Shown: positions 1-6,942, counted from the stretch's first letter. The stretch is 13,746 nucleotides of DNA from an uncultured Selenomonadaceae bacterium (GCA_905236665.1 CAJONF010000205.1:1-13746), one strand, 5' to 3'. Made by a program: numbers and translations. The notes: a model not told the origin generated them from the sequence alone.

Positions 1-94
1 GCGAGTAGCCTCGGCAAAAGCGGACGCGGCGAAGCAGGAATGGGACATAAAGGTTTTTATAACTTTTTGTAAGTTCTCAGTAACGGATATAAAA

Positions 95-589
95 ATGTTA
101 AAAAATTTTTTACCACCGCACATCTACCGAATCGACAATCAGCCAAATTATTTTGACCCCATCCGGAAAAAATATGTTCTTGTTACGGAACGGGAAACAG
201 TTCGTCAGCGCGTAGTGCCGTATCTGATTCAAGAATTGAATGTGCCGCAAAAAATGATTCGCATTGGGGAAAAGCTGTCGTATTTCGGCGCGAATTTTCG
301 TCACAGAGCAGATATTGTTGTCGAATGGTTTGATCGCGCAGAAAATGTTTTGCGACCGCTGGTTGTCGTTGAGTGCAAGGCGATTGAAACTCCGCTGAAC
401 GAAGCGGCTTTAAATGAAACGTTCGATTATGCGGAAAAACTCGGTTGCGATTATTGCCTGCTCACCAACGGCGACGAATCTGTTTGTTTTTATCTTGGCG
501 CGGAAAATTATATCGAGCTGGAAAATTTGCCGACTTATCGCGAAATGCTAAAGGGCAAAAAAAATCAGGAGCCGGAAATTAACTCCTAA
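95..589 (+). CDS. Stand-alone HsdR N-terminal-like (HSDR_N_2) PD-(D/E)XK nuclease-fold protein
   Basis: The 164-residue protein resembles the N-terminal nuclease domain of type I restriction HsdR subunits. Visible signature: an Asp in RADIVV (D73) followed by VVVECKA (E93 and K95), which is the D...ExK core of PD-(D/E)XK nucleases. The N-terminal part (IRKKYVLVTERETVRQRVVP, about 23-42) is typical of this family. No helicase or motor domain follows and no hsdM or hsdS gene is in view, so this is not a working type I restriction enzyme by itself; single-domain members of about this length are known. ATG at 95 matches where family members usually begin, although the frame stays open to the window edge and the ribosome binding site is weak. 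The last residues (NQEPEINS) and the stop codon run into a small TAACTCC repeat, so the C-terminus may have been altered by it. Nuclease activity is inferred from the motif; the biological role is unknown. Confidence 0.75.
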   Translation: MLKNFLPPHIYRIDNQPNYFDPIRKKYVLVTERETVRQRVVPYLIQELNVPQKMIRIGEKLSYFGANFRHRADIVVEWFDRAENVLRPLVVVECKAIETPLNEAALNETFDYAEKLGCDYCLLTNGDESVCFYLGAENYIELENLPTYREMLKGKKNQEPEINS

Positions 590-598
590 CTCCTAACT
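580..598. repeat. Short heptamer repeat TAACTCC (2.7 copies)
   Basis: TAACTCC occurs twice in tandem and is followed by TAACT. It covers the stop codon of the HsdR-N-like gene and touches the stop codon of the convergent permease gene. Read on the minus strand it is GTTAGGA-like, related to the AATTAGGAAT words at 2388-2397 and 13732-13741. No hairpin terminator is visible between the two convergent genes. Confidence 0.5.
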
Positions 599-1408
599 TT
601 ACAGTACATCGGCGAAATGCGGACGCAACTTTTTAAAGCACCACGCCCCGATAAACATAACAATAGCCGTGAGTGACCAGAAATACGCCGTCAAGTGCAC
701 GTGTTCCCAAAACCATTCGTTGTAAATAAAACTTTGCCGATAGCCTTCGACCAGATAAAATGCGGGGTTGAGTTTCAAAATAAAATGATATTCTTCCGGC
801 ACTATGTTTAAGTTCCAAAAAATCGGCGTACTCCAAAATCCAAACTGCAAAACCATCGCCACGAACTGTCCCACATCGCGCAAAAAAACCGTCAGCGAAC
901 TTGTCAGCCAGCTCACGCCCAAAGCCAGACATATCATCGCGAAGAAATAATAAATTATCTGCAGATTGTAAATCGACATCGAGTAGCCGTAGTAAGCGAA
1001 CATTAAAAACAGCACAGCAACAAAAAACAGATGAACAATCAACGCGGACATAATTTTTACAATCGGCAACAGTTCCACGCGGAAGACAATTTTTTTCACC
1101 AAGAACGAACTTTCAAGAACGGAATTAGTTGCGCTCTGTATGCTGTCGCTCACGAAAAACCACGGGAACATTCCGCACACGAGCCACAAGATAAACGGGA
1201 AATTATTCACGGGCATAGATTTAAAACCGACTTGGAAGACGAACCAGAAAATTAAAACGGTGACGGTCGGCTGAATAAATGCCCATAAAATTCCCAGATA
1301 AGAACCGAGATAGCGTTGTCGAAAGTCGCGGCGCGTCATCTGCCACAAAAGTTTTCGGTTGGTGATAATGTCGCGGATTAAGGCAATCAGAGCGTTGAAG
1401 TATCGCAA
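599..1408 (-). CDS. ABC-2 type polysaccharide export permease (Wzm/TagG/KpsM family)
   Basis: This is an inner-membrane permease subunit that would pair with a Wzt-like ATPase to export a polysaccharide or undecaprenyl-linked glycan. The 269 residues are normal for the family. A cytoplasmic N-terminal segment ends in RRDFRQRYLGSYLGILWAF (about 26-44), the characteristic entry into the first membrane span, and about six hydrophobic segments follow; FWSTPIFW and NPAFYLVEGYRQ near residues 190-225 are also family-typical. The start is TTG at 1406-1408, chosen because GGAGG (1416-1420 in plus coordinates) sits eight bases upstream. It is the second gene after the SDR gene, 13 bp apart, so co-transcribed from the promoter at 2254-2282. 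The expected ATPase is not downstream, where a convergent gene lies instead, so the partner must be elsewhere. The substrate cannot be read from sequence. Confidence 0.9.
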   Translation of the reverse strand: MRYFNALIALIRDIITNRKLLWQMTRRDFRQRYLGSYLGILWAFIQPTVTVLIFWFVFQVGFKSMPVNNFPFILWLVCGMFPWFFVSDSIQSATNSVLESSFLVKKIVFRVELLPIVKIMSALIVHLFFVAVLFLMFAYYGYSMSIYNLQIIYYFFAMICLALGVSWLTSSLTVFLRDVGQFVAMVLQFGFWSTPIFWNLNIVPEEYHFILKLNPAFYLVEGYRQSFIYNEWFWEHVHLTAYFWSLTAIVMFIGAWCFKKLRPHFADVL

Positions 1409-1421
1409 AATTTTTCCTCCG

Positions 1422-2207
1422 TCAAGTGTAAGAGCCGACGATATAGCCGCCGTCCACGAAAAAATTTTGTCCGGTGATCCAAGCGGCGCGGTCGCTCAAT
1501 AAAAATAAAATCATGCCCGCCACGTCGCGTGCCGTACCTAAACCTAAAAGATGTCGCGAAATAATTTCTTCGCTTGCCGTCGCCGCGTACATTTCGTTTT
1601 GCATCATTTCGGTTTTAACTAGCGCGGGTGCCACGGAATTTATCCGGTGCTTACTGCGAATAATTTCCGCCGCGAAGGATTTAACTGCCGATTGAACAGC
1701 CGCCTTTGCCGCCGAATATGCGAACAAACTTTTCCCGCTGTATTCGCCCGCAATCGAACTCATAAGCACGAATGATCCGCCGCCATCAGAAAATTTTTTG
1801 CGAGTTGCCGCTTGAATAAATTTAACTGCACCCCAAAAACTCGTGTCGAAAATTTTATGAGCAAGTGTTTCGTCGAAAGAATTCAGCGGCGTCAAACCCC
1901 AAATGCCAGCCGTGTACACGCCGCCGTTAATCCTGCCGACTGTGCTTGTAAAATTTTCAAGAACCTCCGACCAATCGCCAGCCGTAGCCGTTAGAACGTC
2001 GAGTTGTTCGGTAAAAATTTTCGGCGGGCGTTTAACCAAACTAATCGGCGAATTTTTTTTCAGTTCGTTAAGCCGCTCCAAATTTCTGCCAATCGCTAAG
2101 ACGTTCGCGCCGCTTTGAGAAAGTTCAATCGCCGTTTGTTTACCGATACCGGACGACGCTCCGACTACGACAAAATTTTTTCCCGTAAAATCAAAAATTA
2201 CGCTCAT
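1422..2207 (-). CDS. Short-chain dehydrogenase/reductase (classical SDR)
   Basis: This is an NAD(P)(H)-dependent oxidoreductase with a Rossmann fold, probably cytoplasmic. The 261 residues fit classical SDRs. Visible motifs: nucleotide-binding GASSGIG (16-22), YTAG (98-101) in place of the usual NNAG, the active-site Ser in LMSS (150/151), the catalytic YSAAK (164-168) and the C-terminal VDGG (251-254). Best overall resemblance is to the FabG/3-oxoacyl reductase-like group, but the gene sits alone with a glycan-export permease rather than with fatty-acid genes, so a role in sugar or envelope precursor metabolism is equally plausible (inference). ATG at 2205-2207 is preceded by GAGGG at good spacing. 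It is the first gene of a two-gene unit. The substrate is unknown. Confidence 0.85.
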   Translation of the reverse strand: MSVIFDFTGKNFVVVGASSGIGKQTAIELSQSGANVLAIGRNLERLNELKKNSPISLVKRPPKIFTEQLDVLTATAGDWSEVLENFTSTVGRINGGVYTAGIWGLTPLNSFDETLAHKIFDTSFWGAVKFIQAATRKKFSDGGGSFVLMSSIAGEYSGKSLFAYSAAKAAVQSAVKSFAAEIIRSKHRINSVAPALVKTEMMQNEMYAATASEEIISRHLLGLGTARDVAGMILFLLSDRAAWITGQNFFVDGGYIVGSYT

Positions 2208-2253
2208 GTTAAGCCCTCTATCTTTTTTGAAAATTTTTCAAATCTATTGCTGT

Positions 2254-2282
2254 ATGATACTCAAACGGGCGCGGAATGTAAA
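2254..2282 (-). promoter_or_regulatory. Sigma-70-type promoter for the SDR-permease operon
   Basis: Read on the minus strand: TTTACA (-35, 2277-2282), a 17-bp spacer and TATCAT (-10, 2254-2259), each 5 of 6 to consensus. It lies about 47 bp upstream of the SDR start codon. Confidence 0.6.
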
Positions 2283-2426
2283 GCCGCCGTCTTTTGCGCC
2301 GAAAAATTTTTGATCATTTTGCTCGTCCATAATTAGGTTTTTATTTTTATCATACGCGCCGTAAGACGCATTGCGCAACAGTCGTTGAATTAGGAATCCC
2401 TACGTGGGGAGTGTCAATTTTGTCTT

Positions 2427-2568
2427 CTACTTTTCTTTTGCTGCCCCAAAAGAAAAGTAGCAAAAGAAAAGGGGCTCTGTTCCGGCTGAGAAAACATCAC
2501 GTTTTCTGCGCCGGCGACCGCCCATCCATGGGCGGTCGGTATCTCGCTACCCGTAGCGAATTTTTTTT
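2427..2568 (+). ncRNA. Four-hairpin structured element ending in a T-tract; possible small RNA or dispersed repeat
   Basis: Four consecutive inverted repeats fill this stretch. Hairpin A (2427-2460): perfect 14-bp stem, CTACTTTTCTTTTG with its complement, 6-nt loop; a further copy of CAAAAGAAAAG follows at 2461. Hairpin B (2482-2514): CCGGC/GCCGG, a 2x2 internal loop, then AGAAAAC/GTTTTCT around a 5-nt loop. Hairpin C (2515-2538) abuts B with an 11-bp stem, CGACCGCCCAT. Hairpin D (2544-2559): TCGCTAC/GTAGCGA followed by eight Ts. The packing and terminal T-tract suggest a transcript of the plus strand. The plus strand also has a stop-free frame through the element, without a convincing start codon or ribosome binding site. 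Similar blocks may recur as intergenic repeats in other bacteria, but I cannot check this here. No convincing promoter was found upstream. The function is unknown. Confidence 0.45.
2544..2568 (+). terminator. Rho-independent terminator-like hairpin
   Basis: A 7-bp stem (TCGCTAC/GTAGCGA), CC at the tip, then A and eight Ts (2561-2568). It closes the hairpin array on the plus strand. The 2-nt loop means the last stem pair probably opens to give a 4-nt loop. Confidence 0.5.
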
Positions 2569-2658
2569 ACGGTCTTAAAAAATTTTGTCGGATTATTTTC
2601 GCGCCGAAAAATTTTGTGATAAAATCTGCGCGAAAATTTTTTTTTGGAGGTGAGCGAC

Positions 2659-2757
2659 ATGAAATTATTGCGCTGGGGAATTCGGGCGATAATCGCGGTG
2701 GCGGCGGTTCACGTGATTTTTTTCTTGTTCATGCTTATAAAATTTTTGTCTGTCTGA
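2659..2757 (+). CDS. Small single-span membrane peptide, 32 residues (unrecognised)
   Basis: An ATG ORF of 32 codons preceded by a near-perfect ribosome binding site, GGAGGTGA, with GGAGG eight bases before the start; that site has no other gene to serve. The peptide begins MKLLRWGIRA, has a hydrophobic stretch of about 18-20 residues (roughly 10-29, AIIAV...FFLFML) and ends KFLSV, so a single membrane span with a basic N-terminus is likely. It contains no Cys and no recognisable domain. The last 23 bp overlap the 3' end of the convergent RNA methyltransferase gene. A weak GATAAAAT -10-like sequence lies upstream, without a clear -35. It could be a constitutive small membrane protein or a type I toxin-like peptide; nothing in the sequence decides. 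I do not recognise the family. Confidence 0.55.
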   Translation: MKLLRWGIRAIIAVAAVHVIFFLFMLIKFLSV

Positions 2758-3478
2758 CCGCTTCGGATAAAATTATTGCGGCGGAGGTTGCCACGTTCAA
2801 ACTCTCGGCGCGCCCGTTCATAGGAATAAAAATTTTTTGGGCAACGTCGAGAATTTTTTTTGATACTCCGTTAGCCTCCGAGCCGAAAATTATTGCCACG
2901 GGATTTTTTGTAAAGTCGTGCTCAAAATAAATTTCTGCTGTCCTGTCGAGCGCGGTTGCTAAAATTTCTACGCCGCGTAGCTTTAAAAATTCTTCGCGGG
3001 ACATTTTTACAATCGGCAAATAAAAAATCGCGCCCATTGACGAACGCACGACCTTTGGATTAAAAATTTCTGCCGAGCCGTCAAGTAAAATCACGCCGCA
3101 ATTAAAAGCCTCTGCTGTTCGCAAAATCGTTCCGACGTTGCCGGGGTCTTGCACAGCGTCAAGCACGGTTATTATTTTTTTTGCAAGAACTTCCTCAAGC
3201 GTCGAAAATTTTTGTCGCACGACCAGCAAAATTCCCTGCGGCGTTTGAGTGTCAGAAATTTTTTCCATTGCCGACGGCGAAATTTCTTCCAAATTTTTTA
3301 AACGTCCGACTAAATTTTTTGCGCGCTCGTCTGATAAAAAATCCCGCGTATAAAATCCGAATTCTATTTGCGCGGGCGGCACTTCCTCACAAAGCCGCAA
3401 ACCTTCCGCCGTGAAAAGTTTTAATTCGTTGCGGAATTTTTTTTGCACCAGTTTGCGAACGAATTTTATATTTGACAT
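2735..3478 (-). CDS. SpoU/TrmH-family RNA 2'-O-methyltransferase
   Basis: This is an S-adenosylmethionine-dependent SPOUT methyltransferase acting on rRNA or tRNA ribose 2'-OH. The 247 residues fit the family. The N-terminal substrate-binding domain (about 5-90) includes the typical SPSAMEKISDTQTPQG segment. Catalytic-domain motifs: DPGNVGTILRTAEAF (111-125, motif 1 with N114 and R120), IFGSEANGVS (197-206, motif 2) and IPMNGRAESLNVATSAAI (218-235, motif 3, the trefoil-knot region). ATG at 3476-3478 has GGAGG at 3486-3490. It is a single-gene unit, divergent from the metal-efflux operon; the divergent promoter's -35 box overlaps its start codon. The exact RNA position modified cannot be assigned; it is closer to RlmB/YsgA-type proteins than to TrmL. 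Confidence 0.9.
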   Translation of the reverse strand: MSNIKFVRKLVQKKFRNELKLFTAEGLRLCEEVPPAQIEFGFYTRDFLSDERAKNLVGRLKNLEEISPSAMEKISDTQTPQGILLVVRQKFSTLEEVLAKKIITVLDAVQDPGNVGTILRTAEAFNCGVILLDGSAEIFNPKVVRSSMGAIFYLPIVKMSREEFLKLRGVEILATALDRTAEIYFEHDFTKNPVAIIFGSEANGVSKKILDVAQKIFIPMNGRAESLNVATSAAIILSEAVRQTKIL

Positions 3479-3500
3479 TCAATTTCCTCCGTGCTATATA
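3472..3500 (+). promoter_or_regulatory. Promoter of the HMA/P-type ATPase operon
   Basis: A perfect -35 TTGACA (3472-3477), a 17-bp spacer and TATATA (3495-3500); an alternative -10, TATAAA, is at 3497-3502. The -35 box overlaps the start codon of the divergent methyltransferase gene. No clear CopY-, CsoR- or ArsR-type operator palindrome was recognised. Confidence 0.6.
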
Positions 3501-3528
3501 AATGACAAATTATTAGGAGCTGATTGAC

Positions 3529-3747
3529 TTGAAGAAGACTTACAAAATCGACGTGGACTGCGCTAACTGCGCAAACCTAATGGAGACTGAAACTAAGAAA
3601 ACCGTCGGCGTCAAAGATGCGGTTGTGAATTTTATGACGCTGAAAATGAAAGTTGAGTTTGAAGACGGCGTCGACGCTAAAGAAATTATGGGGCGCGTCC
3701 GTGAAAATTGCAAGAAGGTCGAAAGGGATTGTGAAATTTTCTTGTGA
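3529..3747 (+). CDS. HMA-domain heavy-metal-binding protein
   Basis: A 72-residue cytoplasmic ferredoxin-like metal-binding domain (HMA). The metal site is the DCANC sequence with Cys11 and Cys14, a CxxC variant typical of the Zn/Cd-type HMA domains at the front of CadA/ZntA ATPases, rather than the GMTCxxC of copper chaperones. VGVKDAVVNFMTLKMKVEF is the typical second half of the fold. The TTG start (3529-3531) is supported by AGGAG nine bases upstream. Its stop overlaps the ATPase start by 4 bp (GTGA), so the two are translationally coupled. Because the ATPase has no N-terminal HMA domain of its own, this protein most likely acts as its detached metal-binding domain or chaperone (inference). 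Confidence 0.9.
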   Translation: MKKTYKIDVDCANCANLMETETKKTVGVKDAVVNFMTLKMKVEFEDGVDAKEIMGRVRENCKKVERDCEIFL

Positions 3748-5603
3748 ACGCTAAGCAGAAAAAAAATTTTGCACGAATTTTAATCGCGGCGATACTTTTA
3801 ATTGCGCTGAACTTTGTAGAAATATCCGGCGTTGGAAAATTTTTTGCTTATTTGGTTCCCTATCTGATTGTCGGCTATGATATTTTGCTTAAAGCACTTC
3901 ACGGGCTGAAAAATCTTCGCGCTTTTGATGAAAGTTTGTTGATGACGATAGCCACGCTGGGAGCCTTTGCACTTGCGATTTACGAGGACGGCGATTATAA
4001 CGAGGCTGTTTCCGTAATGTTATTCTACCAAATCGGCGAATGGTTTCAAAGCTACGCTGTTGGCAAAAGTCGCAAAAATATTTCCGAACTCATGGATATT
4101 CGTCCCGATTATGCAAATGTCGAGACTGATGACGGATTGGAACAGGTTGACCCCGACGATGTCGAAATAGGCACGGTTATTATCGTTCAACCCGGCGAAA
4201 AAATTCCGATTGACGGCGTGATTGTCGAGGGTAGTTCAACTTTAAACACAGTGGCTTTGACGGGCGAGAGTTTACCGCGTGAAGTTTCAATCGGCGCGGA
4301 AGTTATCAGCGGCTGTATAAATTTGAATGGCGTTTTAAAAATTCGCACGACAAAAGAATTCGGCGAATCAACCGCGTCAAAGATTTTAGAACTGGTCGAA
4401 GACGCAAGTTCCCGCAAATCTAAATCAGAAAATTTTATTGCGAAGTTCGCTAGAATTTATACGCCGGTTGTCGTCATTTGCGCAGGAGCTTTGGCGATTA
4501 TCCCGCCGATTTTTTCGGGCGATTGGGAGACTTGGATTTATCGTGCGCTGATTTTTCTGGTGATAAGTTGTCCCTGCGCATTGGTGATTAGTATTCCGCT
4601 GAGTTTTTTTGCGGGCATTGGCGGGGCGAGTCGCGAAGGAATTTTAATAAAGGGCTCCAATTTTCTTGAGACGCTCTCCAAAGTCAAAACAGTTGTCATG
4701 GACAAGACCGGCACTTTGACGCGTGGGAACTTTGAAGTCGACGCGGTGCACAGTAAAAATCTGAACTTCGACGCTGAAAAACTTTTACACCTTGCCGCGC
4801 ACGTCGAAAGATATTCCACGCACCCGATAGCCAATTCTTTAAGAAAAGCTTATCCCAATGAACGAGACGATTGCACAGTTGAAGGCGTCGAAGAAATTTC
4901 AGGGCGCGGGATTCGGGCGAAGATTAACGGGCAAATCGTCAGCGTCGGCAACGAAAAATTTATGGACGAAGTCGGCGCAAAATTCGTTCACTGTCACAAA
5001 GTCGGCACGGTGATTCATATTGCTGTTAACGGCGAATACGCGGGGCACGTCGTCATTTCGGACGCGATTAAACCGCACGCAAAAGAAGCCGTTGCCGAAA
5101 TGAAGAGCGCGGGCGTAGAAAAAATTTTCATGCTAACCGGTGACAGCGAAAAAATTGCCGCGAAGGTTGCGACGGAACTTGATATAAAAAATTATCGTAG
5201 CGAACTTTTGCCGGCTGATAAAGTCACGGAATTTGAAAAAATTTTATCGGCGTCAAGTGGTAAAGTTGCATTCGTCGGCGATGGCATAAACGATGCGCCT
5301 GTTTTGAGCCGCGCAGATGTCGGAATTGCAATGGGTGCTTTAGGTTCGGACGCGGCGATTGAGGCGGCGGACGTTGTGCTTATGGACGATGATCCGCTCA
5401 AAATTTCACGGGCGATAAAAATTTCCCGCAAATGTCTGGCAATCGTCAAGCAAAATATTTTCTTTGCTATCGGCGTAAAAATTTTATGTTTAATTCTCGG
5501 CGCAATCGGGCTGGCGAATATGTGGGCGGCGATTTTCGCAGATGTAGGCGTCATGATTCTTGCCGTACTCAATGCGATTCGGTCGTTAATCATTCCAAAA
5601 TAA
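3744..5603 (+). CDS. Heavy-metal-translocating P1B-type ATPase (Zn/Cd/Pb exporter, CadA/ZntA type)
   Basis: An inner-membrane pump driving metal out of the cytoplasm with ATP. The 619 residues lack the usual N-terminal HMA domain, which is encoded just upstream. Motifs in order: actuator TGES (173-176), transmembrane metal site CPC (276-278), phosphorylation DKTGT (320-324, D320), the HP of the nucleotide domain (STHP, 360-361), TGD (465-467) and GDGINDAP (512-519). A Lys in the seventh span (GVKIL, K579) and an Asp in the eighth (FADVGV, D600) are hallmarks of the Zn/Cd/Pb (PIB-2) subgroup; copper pumps carry Asn/Tyr and Met/Ser there. The GTG start overlaps the HMA stop codon. The operon ends at the terminator at 5602-5637. 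The main substrate, Zn or Cd, cannot be settled from sequence. Confidence 0.95.
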   Translation: MNAKQKKNFARILIAAILLIALNFVEISGVGKFFAYLVPYLIVGYDILLKALHGLKNLRAFDESLLMTIATLGAFALAIYEDGDYNEAVSVMLFYQIGEWFQSYAVGKSRKNISELMDIRPDYANVETDDGLEQVDPDDVEIGTVIIVQPGEKIPIDGVIVEGSSTLNTVALTGESLPREVSIGAEVISGCINLNGVLKIRTTKEFGESTASKILELVEDASSRKSKSENFIAKFARIYTPVVVICAGALAIIPPIFSGDWETWIYRALIFLVISCPCALVISIPLSFFAGIGGASREGILIKGSNFLETLSKVKTVVMDKTGTLTRGNFEVDAVHSKNLNFDAEKLLHLAAHVERYSTHPIANSLRKAYPNERDDCTVEGVEEISGRGIRAKINGQIVSVGNEKFMDEVGAKFVHCHKVGTVIHIAVNGEYAGHVVISDAIKPHAKEAVAEMKSAGVEKIFMLTGDSEKIAAKVATELDIKNYRSELLPADKVTEFEKILSASSGKVAFVGDGINDAPVLSRADVGIAMGALGSDAAIEAADVVLMDDDPLKISRAIKISRKCLAIVKQNIFFAIGVKILCLILGAIGLANMWAAIFADVGVMILAVLNAIRSLIIPK

Positions 5604-5637
5604 AAAATCTGTCCAAACTTTTGGAGAGATTTTTTTT
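5602..5637. terminator. Bidirectional rho-independent terminator
   Basis: TCCAA/TTGGA with a 4-nt loop, extended by TCT/AGA after one mismatch. The stem is flanked by six As on the left and a run of nine Ts on the right, so each strand has a U-tract. It lies between the convergent ATPase gene and the GT9 gene and can serve both. Confidence 0.8.
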
Positions 5638-5649
5638 TATGCACATTTT

Positions 5650-6930
5650 TTAAAGCCGCTCCAACTTTTCAAAGCCCGCGATAATTTCTTTCGGCGGGAT
5701 TTGCGTTATGCAGTGCGCTTCAGGGTGATAACACCAACCGTAAACCGGCGGCAATTTCGCGCAATCTTCGAGCTGGTGTTCTGGGAATAGTACAATAGAT
5801 TTTGTTTGCCACGGCGGGAAACGTTGAGATTCGCTGTAAATACCCGGCAAATAATTTTCTTTGTCTTTTGCGCCGCGATAAATAGAAAGTACAGGAACTT
5901 TTGACGCCGCCGCCATATGCATAATGCCCGTTGCATTGCCGATATAAAAATCCATTTGACTAATAACGGCTTCGGTTTCGCGCAATGTTGTCTTGCCAGC
6001 CAGATTCAAAACTTTTTTCTTTGGCAAATTTTTTTCTATAAAGTTCGCGTCTTCAAGTTCTGCTTTCCCGCCGACAATGACAAACACCAAATTTTTTTTA
6101 GCTAATTTTTTCAGCGCAACCAAAAATTTTTCAACAGGATATTTTCTGGTAGGAAGTCCCGCGCCAATTCCGAGCAAAACTTTTTTATAGGACGCCGGAA
6201 GATTTTTTAGCAATTCGTTAGCGCGTTGCAAATCTTCTGCGCTGAACCAAAGTTCCGTGTTCGATTGATTGACCGTGAGTCCGACCGCCTCCAAAAGATA
6301 AAAACTGTGTTGAACTTCGCTGATAGCACTGCGCGGCGTCACGATATTTTTTGTCAGCAAAAAGTTATCAAGTTGTGCTACGTTCTTTGGCGGTTTACCT
6401 AACCAACTTTCATAGGGATTCGTGCCATAGCCTATACGCTCTGCCGCGCCGCTAAGCCAACACATGAACAAAGCAGGAGCATTATCGCTACCCCATTGCG
6501 GAGAAAAAGCCAGCGAAAATTTTTTCTGCCAAAGATTTTCCTTGCAAAAGGTTGCTATCTTTTCGAGCATAAGAATCAAATTTCTGTTAAGTCTTTTTAT
6601 GTCGAAGCTTAAAACCTCGTCAACATAGGGACAAAGTTCAACAATCGGATAAACAAGCGGCGAGACGACCAGAGTTATCTTTGCTTGCGGAAAATTTGTC
6701 CGAACTTCACGGATAAAGCCCGAAGTTAAAATCATGTCGCCGATAACGTCTAGCCGCACGATTAAAATATTTTCCACGCCCGCCAAATCACGATAGCCCA
6801 GCCGCCCGAATTCCATTTCCGCCCGATTTAAAAAAGCTTTATAAGTCGAAGGTTCTGCTTGTTTTATGAGCCGAAAAAATTTATCGAAAAAAATTTTTAG
6901 CTGTTCATATTGGGAATCACCAGGAATCAT
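5650..6930 (-). CDS. Glycosyltransferase family 9 (heptosyltransferase-like)
   Basis: A cytoplasmic, membrane-associated GT-B enzyme of the ADP-heptose:LPS heptosyltransferase family, expected to build LPS core or another surface glycan. The N-terminal extension of about 50 residues is not part of the classical core. GT9 features: RLDVIGDMILTSGFIREVR (59-77), GIGAGLPTRKYP (254-265, the family's donor-site loop region), NLAGKTTLRE (309-318) and IGNATGIMHMAAASKVPV (330-347, the typical GN-x-G-xxHxAAA segment). The 426 residues exceed the usual 340-360 because of both ends; the C-terminus carries a Cys-containing YGWCYHPEAHC (398-407). ATG at 6928-6930 has AAGGAG upstream. The stop codon of the preceding 25-codon ORF overlaps that ribosome binding site. 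It is the last gene of the miaB run. The exact sugar is unknown. Confidence 0.88.
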   Translation of the reverse strand: MIPGDSQYEQLKIFFDKFFRLIKQAEPSTYKAFLNRAEMEFGRLGYRDLAGVENILIVRLDVIGDMILTSGFIREVRTNFPQAKITLVVSPLVYPIVELCPYVDEVLSFDIKRLNRNLILMLEKIATFCKENLWQKKFSLAFSPQWGSDNAPALFMCWLSGAAERIGYGTNPYESWLGKPPKNVAQLDNFLLTKNIVTPRSAISEVQHSFYLLEAVGLTVNQSNTELWFSAEDLQRANELLKNLPASYKKVLLGIGAGLPTRKYPVEKFLVALKKLAKKNLVFVIVGGKAELEDANFIEKNLPKKKVLNLAGKTTLRETEAVISQMDFYIGNATGIMHMAAASKVPVLSIYRGAKDKENYLPGIYSESQRFPPWQTKSIVLFPEHQLEDCAKLPPVYGWCYHPEAHCITQIPPKEIIAGFEKLERL

Positions 6931-6942
6931 TTTATTTTCTCC

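Noticed and set aside
1..72. Open frame at the left edge ending in TAA at 70-72 (tail ...GFYNFL)
   Set aside because: Only 23 codons visible and a second frame is also open here, so it cannot be told from chance; it may be the end of a gene outside the window.
2427..2568. CRISPR array or tRNA/rRNA reading of the hairpin cluster
   Set aside because: No evenly spaced direct repeats with unique spacers, and no cloverleaf or rRNA-like sequence; the stems differ from one another.
2616..2930. 104-residue plus-strand ORF overlapping the small peptide and the methyltransferase 3' end
   Set aside because: Mostly antisense to the SpoU gene and without a ribosome binding site; the 32-codon ORF at 2659 in another frame explains the strong GGAGG.
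5192..5644. 150-residue minus-strand ORF opposite the P-type ATPase
   Set aside because: It mirrors the conserved GDGINDAP region on the other strand; a shadow frame of a strongly coding gene.
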